Below, piece after piece: positions 34,379 through 43,972 of a DNA stretch of 64,000 bases. Position 1 is the stretch's first letter. The number at the start of each line of letters is the position of its first letter. The notes beneath the pieces are model-generated. The model ran no database searches, was not told the DNA's origin, and saw only the letters and a list, made by a program, of their open reading frames with translations. The position numbers and the translations under genes are program-made. This stretch comes from Bradyrhizobium oligotrophicum S58. Lineage in GTDB: Bacteria > Pseudomonadota > Alphaproteobacteria > Rhizobiales > Xanthobacteraceae. Where the stretch lies: the NCBI RefSeq assembly GCF_000344805.1, contig NC_020453.1, forward strand, positions 7,039,001-7,103,000. Direction: 5' to 3'.

Positions 34379-35091
34379 CAGTGCGACGGAGCCGCCATCG
34401 GCCATGCGGCCTCTGGCCTGCGCCGCACCAGGAGAGTGAACTCCTTCATGCCGTAGTTGCCGATGACCTCGACCTGCGCGGCAAGGTCATGTTCGCAGTA
34501 GGCGGTCCAGACGTCCGGCGTTGTCCGATAAAGGCGCGCGGCTGCCGGATCGCCGTCCATCTCGTCGTCTGCAGCGCGCATGAAGTTGACGCTGAAGCCG
34601 CGCCGGCTGGTCGCGAACATGCGCTGCAACATCGCCTTGACGTAATCTTCCCAGGCGTCGCGCGAATAGCCGACATTCACGTTCATGATGCCCGAAGCGA
34701 CCGAATAATCGGCCATGCGCGGACTTTCCGCTGCCACGACAAAACGTCGCTGCGGACCGGAAAAGCGCCGACGCGCCCGGCCGATCATGGCCCGCGACAG
34801 GTCGACGCCGAGATAGTCGATCACGCAGGACGGGAAGCGCGCGGCCAGAAACGGCACCAGCGCGCCGTAGCCGCAGCCGATGTCGTTGAGGCTGAACGGC
34901 GCCGACGCATCGCACAGCTTCATCAGCTGTACGAAGCGAAGGCCCTGCGTCGCCTCACACGACCAGTCGACGCCACGCGGCGTCGCACCGTGACGCGCGA
35001 CGCACGCCGTGTAGTAGGCATCGACGTCGGAGCAGATGGCATCGAGCGAAGGAGCCTCGTATCCGACGACGTGGCCCGCGGCCCCGCTCAT
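34378..35091 (-). CDS. Class I SAM-dependent methyltransferase
   Basis: A 237-aa methyltransferase with SAM motif I 'LNDIGCGYGALVPFLA' (about residues 68-83) and motif II 'YLGVDLSRAMIGRAR'. The C-terminal half has no family-specific motif I recognise. It overlaps the upstream unknown gene by 4 nt (ATGA) and the downstream P450 by 1 nt, so the three are coupled. Substrate cannot be read from sequence. Confidence 0.88.
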   Translation of the reverse strand: MSGAAGHVVGYEAPSLDAICSDVDAYYTACVARHGATPRGVDWSCEATQGLRFVQLMKLCDASAPFSLNDIGCGYGALVPFLAARFPSCVIDYLGVDLSRAMIGRARRRFSGPQRRFVVAAESPRMADYSVASGIMNVNVGYSRDAWEDYVKAMLQRMFATSRRGFSVNFMRAADDEMDGDPAAARLYRTTPDVWTAYCEHDLAAQVEVIGNYGMKEFTLLVRRRPEAAWPMAAPSH

Positions 35092-35579
35092 TTCTTGCGT
35101 TTCTCAACCCGTCTTGTCCGAGCCGTCTCAGCCGCCTGCTTGCGTGCTTCGCGACCAGGCGTCGTCGGGATCGAGATGATGACGTGCGTGTCCAGAGAGA
35201 AAATGATCGGACGGCCCTGCGTGACGGTGACGCGGGGGTCTTCTGCCGCGGAGTGACAGACGATCGAGACAGGCAGCGGCCTTTCGCATTCGAGGTCATC
35301 CTTGAACGCCTGGATCACACGATCATGCCCGTTCACGGACGCGATGTCTGACGGATAGGTCTTGAGGAAATCGAGGAATTTGTACCAGCGCCGCCGCTCG
35401 GACCAATCGGAGGGCACGATGCCCAGCAGAGCAAATGACTGCTGCAGACCATGCGCCCGCGAGAAGACACCGAATTCCCTTTGCAGCTCAACCATTTCGG
35501 CCAAGGCCTCAGCATCGAACCGCCTGTTCAATTGCACGACAATATCGAGCGTCGTGCTGTCCTTGATCATTGCGCCCAT
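35088..35579 (-). CDS. Hypothetical protein of methyltransferase/P450 cassette
   Basis: A 163-aa soluble protein I do not recognise. The N-terminal half is helical and charged ('FDAEALAEMVELQREFGVF', 'SERRRWYKFLDFLKTYP'); the C-terminal half is beta-like ('GRPIIFSLDTHVIISIPTTPG') and ends in a basic tail ('RTRRVEKRKK'). No signal peptide or membrane segment. Its stop overlaps the methyltransferase start (ATGA). Start ATG 35579 has an AGGGGAT ribosome site. It is separated by 52 bp from the cyclase/ATPase gene upstream, so the operon may start there. Confidence 0.75.
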   Translation of the reverse strand: MGAMIKDSTTLDIVVQLNRRFDAEALAEMVELQREFGVFSRAHGLQQSFALLGIVPSDWSERRRWYKFLDFLKTYPSDIASVNGHDRVIQAFKDDLECERPLPVSIVCHSAAEDPRVTVTQGRPIIFSLDTHVIISIPTTPGREARKQAAETARTRRVEKRKK

Positions 35580-35631
35580 ATTTCCATCCCCTAATCAAAT
35601 GATCACCTTAAACAGCGGTACTTTGCGTGAG

Positions 35632-38600
35632 TCACCTCGCACGTTCAAGGGCAGATCGCAGCTCCATCAACAGAGGTTGGTAAAGTCCGGCAGCCGAAAC
35701 ATCTAACAGGCGCTCCGACCGTTCTAACAAGTCGCGCGCCTCCCCGTCATCGCGAAGCGCAGAGCTCGATGCGCGAATGAGACCGCGCAGCAGCGATCCC
35801 TGTAGCTCGGCGATACGATCGGTGCGAAGCCGTCCGAGATCGATCGCTTGCTGGGAGACGTCGAGCGCCTCGTCGAGGCGGCCGGCCCGGAACAGCAGAT
35901 CGGCATAGCCGGCGAGCATGCGCGCCTCGAAATCCAGCGCCGCCTTGACCCGACGCGCGAAGGCTATCGTCTCGTGCAGCCTGTCGACGGCGGCGGCCAG
36001 ATCGTCCGCCACCGCGTCCGAAAGGCTGAGCCCGAAAAGCGACAGAACGCGAATGTAGGGCATGTCCGATTGTTCGGCGACGTCGGCCACGCAGGCGGCG
36101 TGCCGGCGCAGCAGATCGCCATGACCGCGCGCCCAGGCCATCTCGACCGACGCGAAATGCGGGATGAAGCGCACCACGGGCGCCATCTCGGCGTCGGCTT
36201 GCAACAGCTCGGCGACGAGCGGCTCAGCTTCGGCAAAGCGCCCGAACTGAACCAGGATGCGCGCCTTCAGGCATTTGATCCAGTACCCGATGTCGAAACC
36301 GAGAAGCTGATTGGGGTTCAGGCCCAAGGTGACGTTGCTGTCGAAACCGCCATGTTCCGCGATCGCGGCATGTGCCGTCTCGACGGCACTCAATGCCTCA
36401 TTCAGGCGCCCCGACATGAAGAACGCCTGTGCGAGCATCGCATTGACCGTCGCGTAGGGGCCGATGTCGCCGTCCTCGGACGTCAGCTTGACCGCGTTCT
36501 GCACCAGGTTGACGTAGTCGTCGACCGCACCGGTCGAGGCTAGCACCCGCCCGTAGGCACCGATCACGAGCGGCTCATGCATCTTGTCGGAGGAACGGGC
36601 ATAACGCATCGCCTCCTCGGCAAACGGCCTGACCTCCTCGGCGGAGATGCCCTCACGCCATCCGCAGTTGAGAATCTGAGCGCTCGCCAGCGCGCGCATG
36701 CGGTCGACGTGCTCCGATTGCGGCAGCGTCTGCAGCATGGACCGGGCTTTCCTCCACAGCCGCAGCGACTCCGCGGTGTTGGTGCGGCCGATCCAGCGCG
36801 CGGCGCGCTGCAGGTGCTCGACCGCCTGCATGGTCTGGCCGGCGAATTCGTAATGCGAGGCGATCAGGGCGGCGAACTCGTCCTGGCTGCCCCAATCGAG
36901 CGCCTCGATCGCCTTGGCCACGGCCACGTGCACGCTGCTCAGCCGCGAGCGCAGCTGCATCGAATAGGCCACCTCCTGAATCAGCGGATGGCGGAAAGCG
37001 AGCACGCCCATGTCGAACGGCGGCAGGTCGTAGAGGAGATCGGCGTTGCGCAACTGAGCGAGCGCGTCGAACAGCTCCGCGTCGGCAAGACCCGTCACCG
37101 GCCTCAGCACCGCGAGCGCCACCGAGCGGCCGATCACGGCCGCCGTCTCCAGCACGTTCTTGGCGGTCTCGCTGAGGCGATCGATGCGCGCGGCCACGAC
37201 GGCGTGCACCGTCGGCGGCAGCGGAATGGCGCCGATGCCGCCCTTGAGCCGATAGGCACCGCGCTCACCTTCGACCCCGCCGCTCTCGGAGACCGCACTG
37301 GCCAGCTCCTCGAGAAAGAACGGATTGCCCTGCGCACGCTCGACGATGTCGCCGGCCAGCGCCTCCAGCGAAGGATCGTCGCCGAACACGCCGCGCAGCA
37401 GTTCGCGCGTCTCAGCGGAGGCGAGCGGCACGATGTGCAGTTCGTGAAAAGCGGCCCGCTGCATGAAGGACGCCGCGAAGCCGGGCCTGTAGTTCACGAC
37501 CAGCAGCGTCTTGGTGCCGATCGTGGCCTCCGCGAGCGCCTCGACGAACTCCTCGCTCGCCTCGTCGACCCAATGCAGGTCCTCGATCATGATCACGGCG
37601 GCTGCATCGGCCGGCGCCGAGCGGAACAGCGTCTTGAACACGTTCAGCAGGCGGGTCTTGAACACGCCGGGATCGAGCCGGAGCGCGGGCCGTGTCGGAT
37701 CGGCGAGGCTCATGAAATCCAGCAGCAGGACCAGCGCCGTGTCCGGAATCCCGATCGCTTCGAGCTTTTCGACCACGCGCTGCCGTGACACCTCGACCGG
37801 TTCCTTGGCCCTGATGCCGAAGAAGTCGCGCAGCAGTTCGAGCACCGGCTGGAACGGCGTGGCGCGACCATGTGCCAGAACGCGGGCTTCGTAGACGCGA
37901 ATGCCCTGGCGGCGGCAGCTCTCGGCGAACTCGAAGCACAGCCGGCTCTTGCCGATGCCGGCATCGCCGACGATCCCGACGACGGTGCCCCTCGCCGCCA
38001 GTACGTTCTCGAGCTCTCGTTCGAGCACCTTGAGCTGAGCGTTGCGCCCGATCAGTGGCAGCAGCCGCTGCCCGCTGCGGAAGACATCGCTCGCCGGCGC
38101 ATTGAGGCGGCCGATCAGCTTGTAGATCGCAACCGGCGTGGCGATCCCGCGCACGGTGTGGGTGCCGAGCGACTCGGCCTCCACGAATTGCCTGGCCCCG
38201 GTATAGGTCTCCTTGCTGATCAGGATCGCCCCCGGCTCGGCCATGTGCTCGAGACGGTTGGCCAGATGAACGTTGGCCCCGGCCGCGTCATAGGTCTGGT
38301 ACATGCTGTTTTCGACGACCTGGACGATCACCTCGCCGGTGTGCAGGCCAACGCGGACCTGCAGATGGGGATCGGCCAGACGGGCGATCGAGTCCTGCAT
38401 CGCCAGCGCACCGAGACAGCCGCGGACCGCGTGATCCTCATGCGGCACCGGCGCACCGAACAGCGCCATGACGCCGTCGCCCTGCGTCTTGTTGACGACG
38501 CCGTCATAGCGGTGCACCGCCTCCTTCATCAGGTTGAGCACCGGATCGAGCCGCTGCATCGCGAGTTCGGGATCGCCGAGACTGTCGATCAGTTGCGTCG

Positions 38601-38859
38601 AACCACGAATGTCGGCGAACAGGATGGTGAGGCGCTTACGCTCGCCGCCCTTGCTGCTCAGGGTGCGCAGCACGCGCTGGGCGGTCTGATCGGGCGGGGC
38701 CAGCCGCCCCGGCAGCGGCGAGCCACATTGGCCGCAGAAGCGATTCGTCAGGCCGTTCGTATGGTTGCACGCCTCGCATTTGAGGCCGAGCGGCTCGCCG
38801 CAGAGTTCGCACGTGGCCCTCCCCGGCTGGTTCTGCTTTCCGCACCGCGCGCATTCCAT
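35632..38859 (-). CDS. Zinc-ribbon / class III adenylate cyclase / AAA ATPase / TPR protein
   Basis: A 1075-aa regulator. N-terminus: two zinc ribbons, C-x2-C-x11-C-x2-C ('CARCGKQ...CELCG', 'CEACNHT...CGQCG', about residues 3-50). Then a class III nucleotidyl cyclase domain (about 75-250) with metal Asp in 'FADIRGSTQL', 'NKTQGDGVMALFG' and the N/R transition-state pair in 'GANVHLANRLE', all intact. Next a STAND-type ATPase (about 275-560) with Walker A 'GDAGIGKSRL', then a long helical TPR-like C-terminus. Such proteins couple ATP-dependent signalling to cAMP. ATG 38859 chosen over GTG 38865. Followed by the unknown/methyltransferase/P450 run. Confidence 0.9.
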   Translation of the reverse strand: MECARCGKQNQPGRATCELCGEPLGLKCEACNHTNGLTNRFCGQCGSPLPGRLAPPDQTAQRVLRTLSSKGGERKRLTILFADIRGSTQLIDSLGDPELAMQRLDPVLNLMKEAVHRYDGVVNKTQGDGVMALFGAPVPHEDHAVRGCLGALAMQDSIARLADPHLQVRVGLHTGEVIVQVVENSMYQTYDAAGANVHLANRLEHMAEPGAILISKETYTGARQFVEAESLGTHTVRGIATPVAIYKLIGRLNAPASDVFRSGQRLLPLIGRNAQLKVLERELENVLAARGTVVGIVGDAGIGKSRLCFEFAESCRRQGIRVYEARVLAHGRATPFQPVLELLRDFFGIRAKEPVEVSRQRVVEKLEAIGIPDTALVLLLDFMSLADPTRPALRLDPGVFKTRLLNVFKTLFRSAPADAAAVIMIEDLHWVDEASEEFVEALAEATIGTKTLLVVNYRPGFAASFMQRAAFHELHIVPLASAETRELLRGVFGDDPSLEALAGDIVERAQGNPFFLEELASAVSESGGVEGERGAYRLKGGIGAIPLPPTVHAVVAARIDRLSETAKNVLETAAVIGRSVALAVLRPVTGLADAELFDALAQLRNADLLYDLPPFDMGVLAFRHPLIQEVAYSMQLRSRLSSVHVAVAKAIEALDWGSQDEFAALIASHYEFAGQTMQAVEHLQRAARWIGRTNTAESLRLWRKARSMLQTLPQSEHVDRMRALASAQILNCGWREGISAEEVRPFAEEAMRYARSSDKMHEPLVIGAYGRVLASTGAVDDYVNLVQNAVKLTSEDGDIGPYATVNAMLAQAFFMSGRLNEALSAVETAHAAIAEHGGFDSNVTLGLNPNQLLGFDIGYWIKCLKARILVQFGRFAEAEPLVAELLQADAEMAPVVRFIPHFASVEMAWARGHGDLLRRHAACVADVAEQSDMPYIRVLSLFGLSLSDAVADDLAAAVDRLHETIAFARRVKAALDFEARMLAGYADLLFRAGRLDEALDVSQQAIDLGRLRTDRIAELQGSLLRGLIRASSSALRDDGEARDLLERSERLLDVSAAGLYQPLLMELRSALERAR

Positions 38860-38990
38860 GGCCACCCCGTTCCACGACGGAACTGATTCATGCCATCACA
38901 GGCATGAGAGTATGGAACTGCCACAATTTTCGCGGGAAACATAGCCTGAAGCACAGACCGGGAGCCGTAACGAAATCGAGAACCCTCGAT

Positions 38991-40274
38991 TCAGCCGTTG
39001 CCGCGCTCCTGCGCCAGCGCCTGTGATGCGATGTCGCGCCGACAGAAGCCGTCCGCCCACCGGATGCGATCGACGGCCTGATAGGCCCGCGCCTGCGCCT
39101 CGGTGACGGTCTTGCCGGACGCACAGACGTTGAGGACGCGTCCTCCACTGGCCAGAATGGCGCCGTCCTTTGCGACCGTGCCCGCGTGAAAGATTTCCAC
39201 ACCCTCGATCGCGGCCGCCTCGTCGAGGCCTTCGATCACGCTGCCCTTGCTGTAATCGCCGGGATAGCCCTTCGCCGCCATGACCACGGTCACGGCCGCC
39301 TCGGGAAACCAGCGCACATCGAAGTTCTTCAACTGTCCATCACATGCCGCCAACAGGGCCGGCACCAGATCGGACATCATGCGCAACATCAGCACCTGAC
39401 ATTCCGGGTCGCCGAACCGCACATTGTATTCGAACAGCTTCGGGCCCTGGGCCGTCAGCATCAGACCGGCATAGAGAATGCCTTTGAACGGCGTGCCGCG
39501 CGCGTTCATCCCGGCGATGGTCGGCAGGATGATCCTATTCATGATCTGGTCATGAATCTCCTGCGTCACGAACGGCGTCGGCGAATAGGCGCCCATCCCG
39601 CCCGTGTTGGGGCCCTGATCGTGATCGAACACGCGCTTGTGGTCCTGGGCCGACGCCAGCGGAATCGCGGTCTCGCCGTCGCACAGCGCGAAAAAAGAAA
39701 CCTCGCGGCCTTCGAGAAACTCCTCGATGACGACTTCGGTGCCGGCGACGCCGAAGCCGCCGTCGAACATCATCCTGACGGCGTCCTCGGCCTCGGTCAG
39801 GGTCTTCGCCACCACCACGCCCTTGCCGGCCGCCAGGCCGTCCGCCTTCACGACGATCGGCGCGCCATGCTCACGGACATAGGCCAGCGCTTCCGGCGCA
39901 TTGTCGAAGCGGCTATAGGCCCCGGTAGGAATGCCGTATTCGGCGCACAGATCCTTGGTGAAGCCCTTGGAGCCTTCCAGCTGGGCGGCGAGCTTGCGCG
40001 GGCCGAAAATCTTGATCCCGGCCGCCTCGACATCGTCGACCAAGCCGGCCGCGAGCGGCGTCTCCGGGCCGACCACCACCAGATCGACCTTGTTCGCCTT
40101 GCAGAACGCGATCACCGCGACATGGTCAGTCACGTCCAGCGCGACACACTCAGCCTCCTTGGCGATCCCTGCATTGCCTGGGGCGCACCACAGCTTGGTG
40201 AGCAGCGGGGAGCCGGCAATCTTCCAGGCGAGAGCGTGTTCGCGGCCGCCGGAACCAATGAGGAGAATGTGCAT
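38991..40274 (-). CDS. purD: Phosphoribosylamine-glycine ligase PurD
   Basis: GAR synthetase (427 aa), step two of purine synthesis, ATP-grasp fold. N-terminal '[15 protein letters not shown]' (residues 4-18), '[14 protein letters not shown]' (ATP-grasp lysine region, about 142-155), 'GMGAYSPTP', and '[11 protein letters not shown]' near the metal site. Length is normal for the family. Monocistronic on the minus strand; the operonic context gives no further hint. Confidence 0.97.
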   Translation of the reverse strand: MHILLIGSGGREHALAWKIAGSPLLTKLWCAPGNAGIAKEAECVALDVTDHVAVIAFCKANKVDLVVVGPETPLAAGLVDDVEAAGIKIFGPRKLAAQLEGSKGFTKDLCAEYGIPTGAYSRFDNAPEALAYVREHGAPIVVKADGLAAGKGVVVAKTLTEAEDAVRMMFDGGFGVAGTEVVIEEFLEGREVSFFALCDGETAIPLASAQDHKRVFDHDQGPNTGGMGAYSPTPFVTQEIHDQIMNRIILPTIAGMNARGTPFKGILYAGLMLTAQGPKLFEYNVRFGDPECQVLMLRMMSDLVPALLAACDGQLKNFDVRWFPEAAVTVVMAAKGYPGDYSKGSVIEGLDEAAAIEGVEIFHAGTVAKDGAILASGGRVLNVCASGKTVTEAQARAYQAVDRIRWADGFCRRDIASQALAQERGNG

Positions 40275-40346
40275 AGTCGATGCCGTCGCAGGGGATGTGG
40301 GTCAATTTGGAGGCCCCAATTGCCCGGCCCTCGCAGCAGAGTCAAA

Positions 40347-40661
40347 TCAGGGCTCGGCCGGTTTTGCGGCCGCCCCGGCAATGATCTCCTGCAGGCCCGC
40401 CACATGACGGGCAAAGGCGGCGCGCCCTGAGGCCGCTGCGGTCACCGTCGTCTGCGGCTTCTTGCCGACGAAGGCCTTGTCCACGGTGACGTAGCCGGCG
40501 CGCGCCAGCGTGTCGATATGGGCGCCGAGATTGCCGTCGGTCGCCCCCGTCAGCTTCTTCAGCCGGGCGAATTCGAGGCCCGTGCCTGCAGGCAGTGCAT
40601 TCAGGGCCGCCATGATCTTGAGCCGCAACGGCTGGTGGATGATCTCGTCGAGCTCCGCCAA
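40347..40661 (-). CDS. Winged-helix transcriptional regulator
   Basis: A 104-aa single-domain regulator: 'LDEIIHQPLRLKIMAALN' then 'TGATDGNLGAHIDTLARAGYVTVDK' forms a winged helix of the MarR/ArsR-like 'DNA-binding winged HTH' type without metal-binding cysteines. The start is taken as TTG 40661, since no suitable ATG exists; a GGGG-rich ribosome site lies upstream. Last gene of the hydrolase/membrane protein/regulator operon and the likely repressor acting at the palindrome at 42248-42264 (inference). Confidence 0.82.
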   Translation of the reverse strand: MAELDEIIHQPLRLKIMAALNALPAGTGLEFARLKKLTGATDGNLGAHIDTLARAGYVTVDKAFVGKKPQTTVTAAASGRAAFARHVAGLQEIIAGAAAKPAEP

Positions 40662-40665
40662 GCCG

Positions 40666-41214
40666 TCAGCCCCGCCGCATCCACAACCCGCCGAGGATTA
40701 GGCCGCCGCCATTGACGAACGCCATCCACAGCGGAAACGCCGCGCCGATGCCGACATAGCCGATCAGGGTCAAGGCGGTGACGCAGAGCCCGAAGATCGT
40801 GAACGCGATACCGAACCACAATCCTGCGAGGCCGTAGAACAGCATGAAATAGATCGGCCAGAACGCGCCCATCTCACGCGGCCCGAAATGGCCGATCACC
40901 TGAACGAAAAAGCCGAACGCAAAGAACATCAGGAAGGCGAGCAGCGCCCTGAGATCGAAGCTGCGCATTCCCGAACGCGCCTTTTCCGCCGCGCCCAACG
41001 CGACGGAGCCGGCGAGACCGAGCACATAGACCGACGGCCACGCCTTGTCCGCGTAATGGGGTGTCAGGTAGGTGACGAGATTGCCGGCGAAGACCAGCGC
41101 CCCCCACAGGATCATCAGCAGGCTGGAGAGCCGGTAGATCTGAGACTGGCGCACGCGCCTGGTGACATCCTCGATGTCATCGAGCGCACGCGCGGCTTCC
41201 AGGCTGTCGATCAT
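40666..41214 (-). CDS. Multi-spanning membrane protein
   Basis: A 182-aa membrane protein. A polar N-terminus (about 1-25, 'DSLEAARALDDIEDV') precedes five to six hydrophobic helices ('LLMILWGALVFAG', 'VYVLGLAGSVALG', 'LLAFLMFFAFGFFV', 'FWPIYFMLFYGLAG', 'FTIFGLCVTALTLIG', 'WMAFVNGGGLILGG'). No recognised family. 4 bp before the regulator gene and 13 bp after the hydrolase gene, so it is co-transcribed with both. A membrane protein directly upstream of a small winged-helix regulator often acts as its sensor or cognate output; inference only. Confidence 0.75.
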   Translation of the reverse strand: MIDSLEAARALDDIEDVTRRVRQSQIYRLSSLLMILWGALVFAGNLVTYLTPHYADKAWPSVYVLGLAGSVALGAAEKARSGMRSFDLRALLAFLMFFAFGFFVQVIGHFGPREMGAFWPIYFMLFYGLAGLWFGIAFTIFGLCVTALTLIGYVGIGAAFPLWMAFVNGGGLILGGLWMRRG

Positions 41215-41227
41215 GCGGATGAAACCC

Positions 41228-42214
41228 TCAACGCGTGGCCACGTCCTCGGCGATCGCGCCGACGGCCTGCGGCGCCGACACGATCTCCATGTGATTGACG
41301 CCTGCGATCAGCTTGACGTCAACAGTGGGCGCAACCGCATGCACGGCGTCGGCATATTTGTCGGCGAGCATCAGCTCATCGTCGGCGCCGGCAATCAGGG
41401 TCACCGGGTGCTTCGCCGCGGCGAGATCGGACTTGTAGCTACGGGTCGCGAAATTGCGCAGCAGCCGATAGCTGTAGGTGGAAGCGACATACTTCTCGGA
41501 GTTTGGCCGAACGGCGAAGGCGAGCGCGGGCAATGCCTCGCAGCACGGCAGGCCGAGTCGACCGAGCACGCCGAGCGCCAGAATGCGCGGAATATCGGGG
41601 CTGGCCCAGCCGCCTGAATTCTCCCGATTGGTCGGCGCATCATAGCCCAGATAGGGCGAGAGCAGGACGGTGCGCGCGAACAGGTCCTGGATCGGCGCGC
41701 TCGCCGCGCGCAACGCGAAGCCACCGCCGGCCGAATGCCCGAGCAGCACGATCGGCAGCGCCGGCGCCGTTTTCCTGACCTCCGCCACGAGATCGCCGAG
41801 GTCGTCTTCGAGCTGGCCGAGATAGCCGATGTCGCCGCGGGTGCCGGAGCCGCCATGGCCGCGAATGTCAGGCGCGAAGGTATCGATGCCGCGAGTGGCC
41901 AGCGCGTCGGCCAGGGCATGCACGGCGACGCTCGAGCCGGATGACCCGTGGACCACGATGGCGACCTTGCCGACCGGCGTCGCCCGGGCCGGATAATGGC
42001 GATAGGCGAGCTCGGTGCCGTCGCGGGCGCTGAAGCGCTGCAGGGCCGGCATCGTGCTGCGATCGACGCGCCCGACGGTCTCGGAGATCGACTTCAGCTC
42101 GGGCGGGCGCACCAGCGGCGTCGCGATCATTGCGGTCAGAACCAGCGCCAGCACCCCGGCGACAGCCAATCCCCAGCGAACGGCGCGAAACGCGATCTTG
42201 ATGCTCCGCCACAT
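41228..42214 (-). CDS. Alpha/beta hydrolase, membrane-anchored
   Basis: A 328-aa hydrolase with an N-terminal membrane anchor (about 15-33, '[16 protein letters not shown]'). Alpha/beta hydrolase fold: oxyanion '[11 protein letters not shown]', 'DIRGHGGSG', nucleophile elbow '[12 protein letters not shown]' (GHSAG), and catalytic His in 'GVNHMEIVS'. Acts on esters or lipids probably in the envelope; substrate not determined. ATG 42214 is preceded by GGGGGGAG. First gene of the operon with the membrane protein and regulator. Confidence 0.88.
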   Translation of the reverse strand: MWRSIKIAFRAVRWGLAVAGVLALVLTAMIATPLVRPPELKSISETVGRVDRSTMPALQRFSARDGTELAYRHYPARATPVGKVAIVVHGSSGSSVAVHALADALATRGIDTFAPDIRGHGGSGTRGDIGYLGQLEDDLGDLVAEVRKTAPALPIVLLGHSAGGGFALRAASAPIQDLFARTVLLSPYLGYDAPTNRENSGGWASPDIPRILALGVLGRLGLPCCEALPALAFAVRPNSEKYVASTYSYRLLRNFATRSYKSDLAAAKHPVTLIAGADDELMLADKYADAVHAVAPTVDVKLIAGVNHMEIVSAPQAVGAIAEDVATR

Positions 42215-42247
42215 GGTCTCCCCCCGTTTCCCGACTTTATCTAGAGT

Positions 42248-42264
42248 ACTCTGTATTACAGAGT
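42248..42264. promoter_or_regulatory. Palindromic operator ACTCTGT-ATT-ACAGAGT
   Basis: Perfect 7-bp arms with a 3-bp spacer, 33 bp upstream of the hydrolase start codon and 84 bp upstream of xseA. Being AT-rich and centred in the divergent promoter region it is a good candidate for repression by the regulator at the operon's end. Confidence 0.6.
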
Positions 42265-42348
42265 TATAGAAAAGGCAACGGCTTGATTGGCGATCCCCGG
42301 GGAAAGCCCCTACCTTGGCGGCTGCTCCCAAACCCGAATCAGCCAGCG

Positions 42349-43965
42349 ATGCCGCCTGCGGAAGCCCTGCCCAACGCGCCCGAATTCACCGTCACCGAGC
42401 TGTCCTCCGCGCTGAAACGCTCGGTCGAGGACCAGTTCGGGCATGTGCGCGTGCGCGGCGAGATCACCGGTTTTCGCGGACCGCATTCCTCGGGCCATTG
42501 CTATTTCGCGCTCAAAGACGAGAGCGCCAAGATCGAGGCGGTGATCTGGAAAGGCGTGCACGGCCGCATGCGCTTCAAGCCCCAGGAGGGGCTCGAGGTC
42601 ATCGCGACCGGCAAGCTCACGACCTACCCGAACTCGTCCAAGTACCAGATCGTCATCGAGGCGCTGGAGCCGGCCGGCATCGGCGCGCTGATGGCGCTGA
42701 TGGAGGAGCGCAAGAAGAAGCTCGCGGCCGAGGGCCTGTTCGACGCCGCACGGAAGCAGCTGCTGCCCTGGCTGCCGGAGGTGATCGGCGTCGTCACCTC
42801 GCCCACCGGCGCCGTCATCCGCGACATTCTGCACCGGCTCGAGGACCGCTTTCCCCGCCGCGTGCTGGTCTGGCCGGTCAAGGTGCAGGGCGAAGGCTCG
42901 GCCGAGCAGGTCGCGGCCGCGATCCGTGGCTTCAACGCCCTGCCCGAGGATGGGCCCATTCCCCGTCCCGACGTGCTGATCGTCGCGCGCGGCGGCGGCT
43001 CGCTGGAGGATCTCTGGTCGTTCAACGAGGAGATCGTCGTCCGCGCCGCGGCCGAAAGCATGATCCCGCTGATCTCGGCGGTCGGCCACGAGACCGACGT
43101 CACCTTGATCGACTTCGCCGCCGACAAGCGGGCGCCGACGCCAACCGCAGCTGCGGAAATGGCGGTCCCGGTGCGCAGCGAGCTGATGCTGGAGGTGGCG
43201 AGCCTCGCCCGCCGCGTCGGCGTCTGCTGGCAGCGCGGCCTGGAGAGCCGGCGCAACGAGCTGCGCGCAGCCGCCCGCGCGCTGCCGGATGCAACGGAGC
43301 TGCTCGCGATCCCGAGGCAGCGGCTGGATTCGGCGGCATCAACGCTTCCCCGCGCGCTCAAGACCAACACCCATGTGCATTTCCGTCGCTTCGCCGCTGC
43401 GAGCGCCAAGCTGACCTTAGGCGTCCTTCACGCGCAGATCGCGCAGGCCGACCATCGCCTCGTCGTGTCCTCCGAGCGGCTGTCGCTGTCGTCGCGCGCT
43501 TTGTTGCACCGGCGGCGCGAGCGGTTCGAAACGCTCGACGCGCGCTTCAAGGCGTCGCGCGTCGCCTATGCGCAGGCCAAGCGCCAGGCCATCAGCCGCG
43601 AGCGCGAGCGTGCGGAGCGGCTGGCCGAGCGCGCCGGACGCGCGCTGACGACCTCGATCTCCCGCTTGTCGGCGCGGGTCGATCACGCCGGCCAGCTGCT
43701 GGCGGCATTGTCCTATCGCAGCGTGCTGGCGCGCGGCTTCGCCCTGGTGCGCGATGAGGCCGGTCATCCGCTGCATCATGCGGCAAGCATCGGTCCGGGC
43801 GCCACGCTGTCCATCGAATTTGCCGACGGCGCGGTCGCGGCAACCGCCGGTGCGGGACGCCCCGCCCCCGCAGCGGCGCCGGCGACGCCCAAGCTCGCGC
43901 GCGAAACCAAGCCGGCGCCATCGAAGCGCACGCCGGATCCTGCCGATCAGGGCAATCTGTTCTGA
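42349..43965 (+). CDS. xseA: Exodeoxyribonuclease VII large subunit
   Basis: Exonuclease VII large subunit (538 aa) for single-strand DNA degradation: N-terminal OB fold '[19 protein letters not shown]' and '[19 protein letters not shown]', catalytic centre '[15 protein letters not shown]' and '[16 protein letters not shown]', '[29 protein letters not shown]'-type core, and an extensive coiled-coil region (about 280-450). ATG 42349 ('MPPAEALP') is preferred over further-upstream codons. The C-terminal tail 'DQGNLF' is typical. Small subunit xseB is not in this window. Confidence 0.95.
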   Translation: MPPAEALPNAPEFTVTELSSALKRSVEDQFGHVRVRGEITGFRGPHSSGHCYFALKDESAKIEAVIWKGVHGRMRFKPQEGLEVIATGKLTTYPNSSKYQIVIEALEPAGIGALMALMEERKKKLAAEGLFDAARKQLLPWLPEVIGVVTSPTGAVIRDILHRLEDRFPRRVLVWPVKVQGEGSAEQVAAAIRGFNALPEDGPIPRPDVLIVARGGGSLEDLWSFNEEIVVRAAAESMIPLISAVGHETDVTLIDFAADKRAPTPTAAAEMAVPVRSELMLEVASLARRVGVCWQRGLESRRNELRAAARALPDATELLAIPRQRLDSAASTLPRALKTNTHVHFRRFAAASAKLTLGVLHAQIAQADHRLVVSSERLSLSSRALLHRRRERFETLDARFKASRVAYAQAKRQAISRERERAERLAERAGRALTTSISRLSARVDHAGQLLAALSYRSVLARGFALVRDEAGHPLHHAASIGPGATLSIEFADGAVAATAGAGRPAPAAAPATPKLARETKPAPSKRTPDPADQGNLF

Positions 43966-43972
43966 CGAAGCC

